From contig JAFTEG010000334.1 of the NCBI GenBank assembly GCA_017453765.1, positions 1 to 14,397 on the forward strand: a DNA stretch of 14,397 nt. The letters run 5' to 3'. This DNA is from Selenomonadaceae bacterium (GTDB lineage Bacteria; Bacillota; Negativicutes; Selenomonadales; Selenomonadaceae). Below are positions 7,179 to 13,092 of this stretch, in pieces. Positions within the stretch are counted from its first letter, which is position 1, and each line of letters opens with the position of its first letter. Under the pieces are notes generated by a model. That model ran no database searches. It was not told where the DNA came from and saw nothing but the letters and a program-made list of their open reading frames with translations. The translations under genes and the position numbers were made by a program.

Positions 7179-7194
7179 AATTTTAGTGAAGAGT
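7177..7194. repeat. Left copy of an 18-bp inverted repeat flanking the substrate-binding protein gene
   Basis: ATAATTTTAGTGAAGAGT here is the exact reverse complement of 8797-8814. The two copies lie about 1.6 kb apart, on either side of the 7227-8762 gene and little else. Each copy runs into a heptamer array on the side facing the gene. This copy overlaps the first two bases of the ATPase start codon on the minus strand. Confidence 0.75.
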
Positions 7195-7219
7195 TAGGAG
7201 TGAAGAGTTAGGAGTAGTA
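7185..7219. repeat. 7-bp tandem array (AGTGAAG/AGTTAGG alternating)
   Basis: AGTGAAG at 7185 and 7199 alternates with AGTTAGG at 7192 and 7206, followed by AGTAGTA. It fills the short gap between the substrate-binding protein stop (7227-7229) and the ATPase start (7178), occupying the place where a ribosome binding site is expected. AGTAGT (7213-7218) and ACTACT (7226-7231) could form a weak hairpin at the stop codon, without a U tract. Confidence 0.7.
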
Positions 7220-7226
7220 TTAACCA

Positions 7227-8762
7227 CTACTTTTTTTCTACTGCCGAAGTAATTTCGTAGTAGTCCGAAGGGTGCGCGTTGAATCCCGTGACGTTAGCTT
7301 TCATTACCAGCGACATTTTTAAATGAGCCGCGTAAAAAAGTGCGCAGTCGTCTAAAACTTGTTGCGACATTTTTATTGCAATGTCCGAACGCTTATCGGC
7401 GCCGAAAGTGTTATGCAGTTCATTTTCAAGCGCCGTAATTTCCGCGCTGTCATAAAATCCCGCGTTGTCAACCGCGCCGCTTACAATGTGGCTTGTAAAA
7501 TAATATTCCGCGTCTCCTGTCGGTGCCGTGACAATCGCCTTGCTGAAAATGTCGTAGTCGCCGTTTTTTAAAAAAGTTTTGTAGTTGTCAGTAGCGTTAA
7601 TGTTGAGCTTGACGCCGATTTTTTTCAGACTTGCCTGCGCGGATTCTGCCAAAAGCGGAAGTTCCTGCCGTGACGTGTAGGTTAAGTAATTCAGCTCCAA
7701 ATTTTTGCCGTCCTTGTCAACGTAGCCGTCACCGTTCGTGTCAGTCCAACCTGCCTCTGCCAAAAGATTTTTCGCGGCGTCAATGTCGTAAGGCGCGGCT
7801 GTAACTTTCGTGTCGCCGAAATTTAAATTAGCCGGAAAAGGTCCGACTGCAGGCGTGCCGTTGCCGCTCAGTAAAACCTGCGTGAAATTTTCCTTGTCAA
7901 TCGCCATAGAAATTGCACGGCGAACGTTTAAATCTTGCAATACCGGCGTTTTAAAGTTAAACGCGGCTTGATAGACGCGGGACGTTTCGGCTTGACTTAA
8001 TTTAAATTTATTCGCGTCATTGAAAAGTTGCAGGCTTGAATAGGGCAGACCTTGTACCGCGTCAAGTTCGCCGTTTTGCATTGCCATTGTCAACGTGTCG
8101 CCGTCGGTAATGCTTTTCACGGTAATTTTTTCAAGCTTCGGTTTCACGGCGTCCCAATAATTTTCATTCTTCACCAAGTCAATCTGCGTATCGGTAACCT
8201 TAACCGCCTTGTATGGACCCGTGCCAATCGCAATGCCGTCCGTAATTCCCGCGTCAACGTCAATGATACAGCCGTAAGGGTCGGAAAGGTAATTTAACAG
8301 CGCGGGAACTTTTTCAGCGGATTTAATCGTGACAAATTGACCGTCCGCAGTTATCGACGTAATTTTTAAATCCTTCGGCGCTCGGTCGTGAACGGCAATT
8401 AAATGTTCAAGACACTTTTTCACCGCGTCGCCGTCAACCTTCTTGCCGTTTGAAAAAGTCACATTGTCTTTAATTTTTATTTTCAGCGTGAAATCGTCTA
8501 CCTGCTCAAAACTTTCGGCAATCCACGTTTCAAGTTGCATATTCTCATTGAATTTAAAAAGCGTCTCGCCAATGCCGTAACGTATTGCAGACCAGCCGCT
8601 GTAGGATTCGTGCGGATTCGTGCCGGCATTTTCCATTGCAACGCCGTAAGCAACGGTGCCGTAGGTGAACGTGCTTTTATCGTCGCTTGAAGTTTTTTCG
8701 CCGCCGCAACCTGTCAGCAAAAGTCCCGCCGCCAACAGCGCGGCTAAAATTTTTTTCGTCAT
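7227..8762 (-). CDS. Nickel/peptide-type ABC importer substrate-binding lipoprotein
   Basis: This 511-aa family 5 extracellular solute-binding protein (NikA/DppA/OppA type) captures ligand outside the membrane for the NikB/NikC-like permeases. It starts with a lipoprotein signal peptide, lipobox LLTGC with Cys19 as the lipidated residue, then a Ser/Asp-rich linker. Family features are VTFSNG at 101-106, IGTGPYK around 179-185, NENYWD at 199-204, VRRAISMAIDK at 280-290 and LAEAGWTDTNGDGYVD around 334-349. The last contains an EF-hand-like Asp-rich loop, common in these proteins. Sequence alone does not fix the ligand: nickel, a metallophore complex or a peptide are all possible, with nickel-type slightly favoured by resemblance. 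GGGAG lies 8 nt before the ATG. A terminator at 8827-8854 separates it from the upstream importer genes, so it probably has its own promoter or depends on read-through. Confidence 0.9.
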   Translation of the reverse strand: MTKKILAALLAAGLLLTGCGGEKTSSDDKSTFTYGTVAYGVAMENAGTNPHESYSGWSAIRYGIGETLFKFNENMQLETWIAESFEQVDDFTLKIKIKDNVTFSNGKKVDGDAVKKCLEHLIAVHDRAPKDLKITSITADGQFVTIKSAEKVPALLNYLSDPYGCIIDVDAGITDGIAIGTGPYKAVKVTDTQIDLVKNENYWDAVKPKLEKITVKSITDGDTLTMAMQNGELDAVQGLPYSSLQLFNDANKFKLSQAETSRVYQAAFNFKTPVLQDLNVRRAISMAIDKENFTQVLLSGNGTPAVGPFPANLNFGDTKVTAAPYDIDAAKNLLAEAGWTDTNGDGYVDKDGKNLELNYLTYTSRQELPLLAESAQASLKKIGVKLNINATDNYKTFLKNGDYDIFSKAIVTAPTGDAEYYFTSHIVSGAVDNAGFYDSAEITALENELHNTFGADKRSDIAIKMSQQVLDDCALFYAAHLKMSLVMKANVTGFNAHPSDYYEITSAVEKK

Positions 8763-8782
8763 TTTGTTACTCCCTACTTTTT

Positions 8783-8810
8783 ACTCTTCACTCTTCACTC
8801 TTCACTAAAA
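8783..8810. repeat. 7-bp tandem array (ACTCTTC x3 plus ACTAAAA)
   Basis: Three perfect ACTCTTC units at 8783-8803 are followed by a degenerate ACTAAAA. It lies in the leader of the substrate-binding protein gene, 20 nt upstream of its start. Its reverse complement (GAAGAGT units) matches the array at 7185-7212. Confidence 0.8.
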
Positions 8811-8814
8811 TTAT
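8797..8814. repeat. Right copy of the 18-bp inverted repeat flanking the substrate-binding protein gene
   Basis: This is the exact reverse complement of 7177-7194. It overlaps the last unit of the ACTCTTC array and lies 34 nt upstream of the gene's start codon. Confidence 0.75.
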
Positions 8815-8826
8815 AAAAAAGTTGCG

Positions 8827-8854
8827 CAAAAAAAATAAGCCCCCGCAGGGGTTT
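8827..8854 (-). terminator. Rho-independent terminator after the small secreted-protein gene
   Basis: AAGCCCC (8837-8843) pairs with GGGGTTT (8848-8854) around a 4-nt loop, with one G-T pair on the plus strand. On the minus strand the stem is followed by A and a run of eight T (8828-8836). It sits 26 nt past the stop of the 153-aa gene and 65 nt before the substrate-binding protein start. It should end or attenuate transcription coming from the permease genes. Confidence 0.8.
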
Positions 8855-8879
8855 ATCAATCAAATTAATTTTTGAGATA

Positions 8880-9341
8880 TCAGTAGCCGAAAGTTAAAAG
8901 TTGCCATTCACCCTTTTCACTGCGTGCCAGCCACCACTGCCAATTTTTATACTCGGTTTCGGGATTAAACGTCGTATGATTTTCAGCCTCGCGTGAAACA
9001 TAAAAGTCGCTTAAAAATTCCATGCAGTAAACCATTTTATCCTTGTGACCTTTCGCGGCGGCAAGTTCATTCATCCAGCGTAAATTTTCCGCGCTGTTGC
9101 ACTCGTCGCCTACGTACAAAATGCTGTGGAGTTCGCAACCCTGCCACGTTTCAAATCTTTTCAAGACTTCAGTAATTGCGGCGTCCATGTCGTCCTTTGA
9201 AAAAAGTTTTGACGCGCCGTAGTCAATTCGGATATCTTCCGACGGCGAAATATTTTTATCAGCCTTCGCGTCATTCGCATTTACAGTAGCGGTTACAAGC
9301 ATCAGCATTAACGCCAATGCCGCCGCAAAAATTTTTTTCAT
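8880..9341 (-). CDS. Small exported protein of unknown function inside the importer locus
   Basis: This 153-aa protein has a clear signal peptide (KK, then a hydrophobic Ala/Leu/Met stretch, probable cleavage after VNA at residue 22). The mature part of about 130 aa contains three Cys (69, 81, 106) and conserved-looking blocks: YGASKLFSKDDMDAAI near 41-56, FETWQGCELHSILYVGDECN at 63-82, and KNWQWWLARSEKGEWQLLT near the end. It resembles small secreted or lipoprotein-like hypothetical proteins common in Clostridia, often ending in a W-x-L-x-TxGY pattern, for which I know no function. GGAGGG precedes the ATG. It follows the NikC-like gene across a repeat array and is closed by a terminator, so it is probably the last gene of the permease transcript. 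A ligand-related accessory role is only a guess from position. Confidence 0.8.
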   Translation of the reverse strand: MKKIFAAALALMLMLVTATVNANDAKADKNISPSEDIRIDYGASKLFSKDDMDAAITEVLKRFETWQGCELHSILYVGDECNSAENLRWMNELAAAKGHKDKMVYCMEFLSDFYVSREAENHTTFNPETEYKNWQWWLARSEKGEWQLLTFGY

Positions 9342-9360
9342 AAATGCCCTCCATTAAACT

Positions 9361-9454
9361 AAAACTCTAAAACTCTATAACTCTATAACTCACTAACTCA
9401 CTATCGATCTATCGATCTATCGATCCAGCCACTATCGATCCAGCCACTATCGAT
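9361..9454. repeat. 8-bp tandem array with drifting unit sequence
   Basis: The region divides into octamers that change stepwise: AAAACTCT twice, ATAACTCT, ATAACTCA, CTAACTCA, then CTATCGAT three times. It ends with two copies of a 15-bp unit (CCAGCCA plus CTATCGAT) at 9425-9439 and 9440-9454. The NikC-like stop codon (9447-9449) lies in the last unit, so the protein's final residues are encoded by repeat sequence. The array fills nearly the whole gap to the 153-aa gene. Confidence 0.85.
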
Positions 9455-10250
9455 CTAAAACATCTCGCAGTTTGTCGCCTAACAAATTGAAAATCGCAAC
9501 GGTGATAAAAATCGCCGCGCCGGGAGCAAGTACTACCCAAGACGCCGTTTGCAACATTGACCTGCCGTTATTCATCATCGCGCCCCATTCCGGCGTTGGC
9601 GGCATTGCGCCGAGTCCTAAAAATGAAAGTCCCGCCAACTCCATTATAATCGTGCCTAAATCCAGCGCCGCCGTCACTAAGACCGGTCCCGCAATATTCG
9701 GCAACACGTGGTGAATCAGCACGCCGAGTGAATTTGTACCCGCCATTTTTGCCGCGTCCATGTACGGCATTTTGCGAATTGTCAAAGTAAGTGCGCGGGA
9801 AATTCTTGCGTACTTCGTCCAGCCGATTAATGCCAGCGCCAACGCCGCGTTAAAAAGTCCGCCGCCCAATGCACCTGCCGCCGCTATTGCAAAAACCATT
9901 TGCGGAAAGGCTAAGAAGACGTCAGACGTGCGCATTAAAATTGTGTCGACCCTTCCCCCTTTCAAGCCGCATATCGAGCCGATTAAACTGCCTGTAAGCG
10001 TTATCACCGCCAAAAGTGCCAGAGCCGCGCAGATTGTAACCTGCGAACCCATGATAACGCGCGATAAAACGTCCCTGCCGTATCTGTCCGTGCCGAGTAA
10101 ATTTTGTGAGTTCGGCGGCGTCAATGCGCCTTCCAAATCTTGTAAGTAGGGATCATACGGCGTCAAAAACGGTGCAAATATCGCTACAAAAATTAACGCG
10201 CCTGCCGCCACTACGTACGGGATTAAAGGTTTGTAACGCGGCTTAATCAT
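9447..10250 (-). CDS. ABC importer permease, NikC/DppC family
   Basis: This 267-aa inner-membrane permease pairs with the NikB-like subunit (E. coli NikC is 277 aa). An N-terminal membrane helix is at about 9-28. The family motif LLGTDRYGRDVLSRV at 51-65 precedes the transport domain, with further helices around 70-95, 112-145 and 190-212. The cytoplasmic EAA-type loop that docks the ATPase is at about 163-185, GLSFLGLG at 207-214 with PPTPEWG after it, and a last helix at 238-257. The ATG at 10250 overlaps the NikB-like stop by 8 nt and has AAGGTGA (10256-10262) correctly placed. A TTG start 12 codons upstream is possible but less likely. The overlap indicates translational coupling. Its 3' end runs into the octamer array. 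Confidence 0.9.
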   Translation of the reverse strand: MIKPRYKPLIPYVVAAGALIFVAIFAPFLTPYDPYLQDLEGALTPPNSQNLLGTDRYGRDVLSRVIMGSQVTICAALALLAVITLTGSLIGSICGLKGGRVDTILMRTSDVFLAFPQMVFAIAAAGALGGGLFNAALALALIGWTKYARISRALTLTIRKMPYMDAAKMAGTNSLGVLIHHVLPNIAGPVLVTAALDLGTIIMELAGLSFLGLGAMPPTPEWGAMMNNGRSMLQTASWVVLAPGAAIFITVAIFNLLGDKLRDVLDR

Positions 10251-11184
10251 CGGCGTCACCTTCTTCCCAAGCGACGCGCGGGTCAAGGTAGCGGTAAAGC
10301 AAATCCGCCGCCAAATTTATCACGACGTAAATTACCGCCATCCATACCACGTAAGCTTGAATCAGCGGGTAATCGCGCATTAAAATCGCGTCGACCGCCA
10401 TTTTGCCGACGCCGTCCCACATGAAAATTGTTTCGACAATCGCCGTGCCGCCGAGCAGTGAACCGATTGACAGCGCTAACAAAGTTATTATCATTACCAA
10501 CGCCGAAGGCAGGACGCTTTTCAGCAGGATTGTAACTTCGTCAACGCCGCGCGACCTTGCGCCGAGTACGTAGGGTTTTTGTAATTCTTCAAGTACCACT
10601 GCGCGAATTTGCCGCGTGTACTTGGCGCCCATTGAAATTGTCAGTGTCAGCGCGGGAAGTATCACGCCTTGCAAGCCGCTTGAGATTATCGGCAGTAAGT
10701 TCAATTTTAACGCAAAAAAATAAATTAGCAACAGTCCCGCAAAAAAATTCGGCATTGAATTTCCGACGAAACTCAAGCCGCGTATCACGTAATCGACGAA
10801 TTTATTTTGACGTACCGCCGCGATAATTCCCAACGGCGTCGCAATGAATATCGTTAAAAAAATTGACGCCAACATTAATTCAATCGTAGCAGGTAATTTT
10901 TCTGCGAACGTTTCAAATACAAGTTTGCCGCTGATAAATGACCTGCCCATATCGCCGGTAGCGACGCCTTTCAGCCAATTCCAATACTGCACTAAAAACG
11001 GTTTGTCCAATCCCAACTCTGCGCGTTTCGCCGCCATAATTTCTTCCGAAACACTGCCTTGTTGCCGAAACATCATGTCCACCGCGTCTTCTTCCGAAAA
11101 CTGCAGCATTGCGAAGGTTAAAAAGGTTACGCCGAACAAAATCGGTACGAGCTGAATTAAGCGGCGGAAAATATATTTGCGCAT
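10243..11184 (-). CDS. ABC importer permease, NikB/DppB family
   Basis: This 313-aa inner-membrane permease matches the family length (E. coli NikB 314 aa). The N-terminus RKYIFRRLIQLVPILFGVT is the typical first helix of DppB/NikB proteins. The extracytoplasmic segment with LGLDKPFLVQYWNWLKG spans 57-73, and GDMGRSF is at 77-83. Helices lie at about 100-124, 134-158, 229-250 and 275-296. The EAA loop that contacts the ATPase is at about 198-228, and the family C-terminus YRYLDPRV is at 297-304. AAGGAG precedes the ATG with good spacing. It is the first gene of the importer operon on the minus strand; a possible AT-rich promoter (TATAAAAT around 11219-11226) lies upstream but is not convincing. 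Substrate cannot be decided between nickel, metallophore and peptide. Confidence 0.9.
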   Translation of the reverse strand: MRKYIFRRLIQLVPILFGVTFLTFAMLQFSEEDAVDMMFRQQGSVSEEIMAAKRAELGLDKPFLVQYWNWLKGVATGDMGRSFISGKLVFETFAEKLPATIELMLASIFLTIFIATPLGIIAAVRQNKFVDYVIRGLSFVGNSMPNFFAGLLLIYFFALKLNLLPIISSGLQGVILPALTLTISMGAKYTRQIRAVVLEELQKPYVLGARSRGVDEVTILLKSVLPSALVMIITLLALSIGSLLGGTAIVETIFMWDGVGKMAVDAILMRDYPLIQAYVVWMAVIYVVINLAADLLYRYLDPRVAWEEGDADD

Positions 11185-11267
11185 AAAAAAAACTCCTTGA
11201 AAAATTTTTTCGCAGAGAATTTTATATCACTCAAAAAATTTTTTTAAGCCGCGCAGGGGGATAGGTG

Positions 11268-11330
11268 AATTAAGAATTAAGAACTAATTCCTAGCCCCTA
11301 GCCCCTAACACCTAGCCCCTAACCCCTAAA
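11268..11330. repeat. Degenerate 7-bp tandem array, 9 units
   Basis: Units in strict 7-bp register are AATTAAG twice, AACTAAT, TCCTAGC, CCCTAGC, CCCTAAC, ACCTAGC, CCCTAAC and CCCTAAA. The stop codon of the beta-barrel gene (11326-11328) lies inside the last unit. Positions 11267-11281 match 5110-5124 exactly, and 11291-11313 match 5050-5072 at 22 of 23 bases, both in inverted orientation. The rest of the 141-nt gap to the NikB-like gene is AT-rich leader sequence. Confidence 0.8.
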
Positions 11331-12153
11331 AATCTGCGCGCAGTCCCGCATAAAAGCCGTTAAGCTTAAAATCGCCGTGAACACTGCGCCAATTAATTTT
11401 CGCGTCAATATGCCGAAAGCCGACGTTGCACGAAAAATTTTTATCAGCCATGTACCTAAAGCCGCCTTCAAAATCGCAAAGGTGACCGTGACCGCCCAGC
11501 ACCATGCCTGAAATGTTCGTGTAAATTTTTATTTTGGGACGTACCGCCATTTCAAGCGCAATGCCGATAGTTGGCATGGGGAAAAAATAATTTTCGTCCT
11601 GTCTGCCGCTGAAATTTTCAACACTGCCGCGCCATTTAATTCCCGTAACACCGTAATTCCACGCCGCCCGCGTTTCCATGAGCGAAAAAATTTCTCTGTC
11701 AACATTCAGCTTAATGTAGTGCAAATCACTTTCCGCCGTGACGTTCCCGCTAAAATTTTTTCCGCCGAAAGTTAAAGCGTTATCCCTACCATAAAAGCCG
11801 CCGGATTCTTTTAAGCGCAGGTAGTCAACCGAAATATTTTTGTAGCGAAAAATAAATTCCGGCGCAACGTTGCTGTCAAGTCCCATTTGATTTAGGTTAA
11901 AAGCGTCGTCACCGATTTTTACGCCGTGCGATTTTACATGCCCGTCCATGCTCGGCAAAAAAATTCGCGCCTCGACGGTGAAGGGAAAATCTTTCTTCAA
12001 CCGTTCAGACGCTATCTTAATGCCGCGTTGAGCCTGTTCCTCTTCTGTAAGTTCCTCTTCTTCCGATTCGGCAACTTCTGCAGATTCGGCAAAACCTACG
12101 GCGCAATTTGTAAAAATAAAAATCAGCGCTAAGACTTGAAAAAACTTTGTCAA
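11326..12153 (-). CDS. Probable outer-membrane beta-barrel protein
   Basis: This 275-aa exported protein has a signal peptide (hydrophobic 6-20, likely cleavage after VGFA at 22), then a very acidic segment (residues 26-40, Glu-rich). From about residue 57 it shows alternating hydrophobic/polar strands with many aromatic residues and Gly, ending in GFYAGLRADF. A C-terminal Phe preceded by alternating hydrophobic residues is the usual signal for outer-membrane barrel assembly. The barrel would be small, about 8-10 strands. I do not recognise a named family. The start is TTG, chosen because it overlaps the upstream stop (TTGA, 4 nt) and GAGGT lies 8 nt before it. Coupling to the preceding periplasmic protein suggests both belong to one envelope function. 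It supports a diderm host. Confidence 0.72.
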   Translation of the reverse strand: MTKFFQVLALIFIFTNCAVGFAESAEVAESEEEELTEEEQAQRGIKIASERLKKDFPFTVEARIFLPSMDGHVKSHGVKIGDDAFNLNQMGLDSNVAPEFIFRYKNISVDYLRLKESGGFYGRDNALTFGGKNFSGNVTAESDLHYIKLNVDREIFSLMETRAAWNYGVTGIKWRGSVENFSGRQDENYFFPMPTIGIALEMAVRPKIKIYTNISGMVLGGHGHLCDFEGGFRYMADKNFSCNVGFRHIDAKINWRSVHGDFKLNGFYAGLRADF

Positions 12154-12938
12154 CTTTTAACCTCAACATTCTGCTTTACCAAAAATTTTTGTGAATAATC
12201 CGTGACGCGCTTAACAATATTTTTTGTAACGTCCTGCAACGCTTTCAAGTACGCTTCGTCGTGCGCGTCGTCGTAGCCTTTGGACGGCTTTTTCTTAAGT
12301 TCCGCTTGCCCAGTCAAATTGTAGCGCCATAACGTCACGCCTGTTTCAGCGTTAATAAATTGAACTTGCAACGCCGCGCAGTAGACATTGCGCTTGCGTG
12401 AGCCGCCGCCTACATCAAAATCCGCGCCAATACCAATTCCCCAGCCACTGTGCCGGTGTGAACCCGTACCAATGCCGATACCGATTCGCGGTCTGTCGTT
12501 GTAGCTCTGAACAATTTGCTCCGCGCCTAATCCTAAAATCGTGCACTTGACAACGTACTTGACGCCGTGACTTTCATAAAAATTTTTTTCGTCTTCAGTA
12601 AACGGCATATCGGCAGGCGGCGCGAATATGAAAAGTTCACCGACATCAGCCATAGATTTTTTATCGCCCAACGTCTTGGCGTCAAAAATATTTTCGCTTA
12701 AAACATTTTCGCTGTCAATGACGTTAAAAATTTTTTCTGCGCGTAGCTTTTCAATCAGCATTTCGCGCAGGCGTAAATTTGTTTCAAGCTCGACAAAGTT
12801 TGTAACGTCCGCAACGTCGACAAAAATTTTAAGCCGCTGTTCAATCGGAATTTCAACCGCCTTATCCTTCGCGCTGACATTCACCGTGCAAAATAAAATT
12901 AAAATCAGCAATAACGCCGTAAAAATTTTTCTAAGCAT
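12150..12938 (-). CDS. Exported (periplasmic) protein with CsgG/LpoB-like character, function unknown
   Basis: This 262-aa protein starts with a signal peptide (hydrophobic 5-19, probable signal peptidase I site after VSA at 23). Residues about 36-75 (LKIFVDVADV..., a helix with REMLIEKLR, then IFNVIDSE) and 125-135 (GVKYVVKCTILGLG) resemble the alpha/beta pattern of envelope proteins such as CsgG, FlgO or LpoB. This is a fold-level guess only. A Gly-rich insert (151-179) interrupts it. VYCAALQVQFINAETGVTLW (185-204) looks like the matching core strand. A longer frame reaches 13109, but its extra 57 codons translate a heptamer array. ATG at 12938 has GAGGTGA (12944-12950) and a signal peptide, so it is preferred. 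The gene overlaps the barrel gene by 4 nt. Confidence 0.65.
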   Translation of the reverse strand: MLRKIFTALLLILILFCTVNVSAKDKAVEIPIEQRLKIFVDVADVTNFVELETNLRLREMLIEKLRAEKIFNVIDSENVLSENIFDAKTLGDKKSMADVGELFIFAPPADMPFTEDEKNFYESHGVKYVVKCTILGLGAEQIVQSYNDRPRIGIGIGTGSHRHSGWGIGIGADFDVGGGSRKRNVYCAALQVQFINAETGVTLWRYNLTGQAELKKKPSKGYDDAHDEAYLKALQDVTKNIVKRVTDYSQKFLVKQNVEVKS

Positions 12939-12943
12939 AGCCG

Positions 12944-12950
12944 TCACCTC
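12944..12950 (-). promoter_or_regulatory. Ribosome binding site deciding the start at 12938
   Basis: GAGGTGA on the minus strand lies 5 nt from the ATG at 12938. It favours the signal-peptide start over the upstream ATG at 13109, whose leader would be read through the array at 12961-12988. Confidence 0.75.
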
Positions 12951-12960
12951 AAAAAATTTT

Positions 12961-12991
12961 CTGTTCCCTATTCCCTGTTCCCTATTCCCTA
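12961..12991. repeat. 7-bp tandem array (CTGTTCC/CTATTCC alternating)
   Basis: CTGTTCC at 12961 and 12975 alternates with CTATTCC at 12968 and 12982, then decays into CTAAAT. It lies between the divergent periplasmic-protein and pyrophosphatase genes. Alternating CTATTCC/CTGTTCC units are very like the heptamer STRR sequences of filamentous cyanobacteria. Its right end falls at the expected -35 position of the pyrophosphatase promoter. Confidence 0.85.
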
Positions 12992-13013
12992 AATAAAAAT
13001 TTTTCGTTATAAT
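12985..13013 (+). promoter_or_regulatory. Candidate promoter of the pyrophosphatase gene
   Basis: A perfect TATAAT lies at 13008-13013, about 80 nt before the start codon. The hexamer 17 nt upstream (TTCCCT, 12985-12990) is a weak -35 and belongs to the heptamer array. The -10 is convincing; the -35 is not. Confidence 0.5.
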
Positions 13014-13092
13014 ATTCCGAAATTTAGGCGGGAAATTTATACCGTCTGAAAGTTTATCGTTCAAAAATTTTTTTGCTAAAGAGGGGAAATTT

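Noticed and set aside
9361..9454. Possible CRISPR array
   Set aside because: Units are only 7-8 bp (15 bp at most) and contiguous, with no unique spacers and no cas genes nearby.
10251..10286. TTG start adding 12 residues to the NikC-like permease
   Set aside because: ATG at 10250 has AAGGTGA at correct spacing and gives the family's usual N-terminus.
11185..11325. Nickel-related control element (NiCo riboswitch or NikR operator) before the NikB-like gene
   Set aside because: I see neither the conserved riboswitch core nor the GTATGA/TCATAC dyad; only AT-rich leader and a heptamer array.
5039..11330. Composite transposon or integrated element bounded by the inverted arrays
   Set aside because: No transposase, integrase or target-site duplication was seen; the arrays are kept only as a possible recombination substrate.
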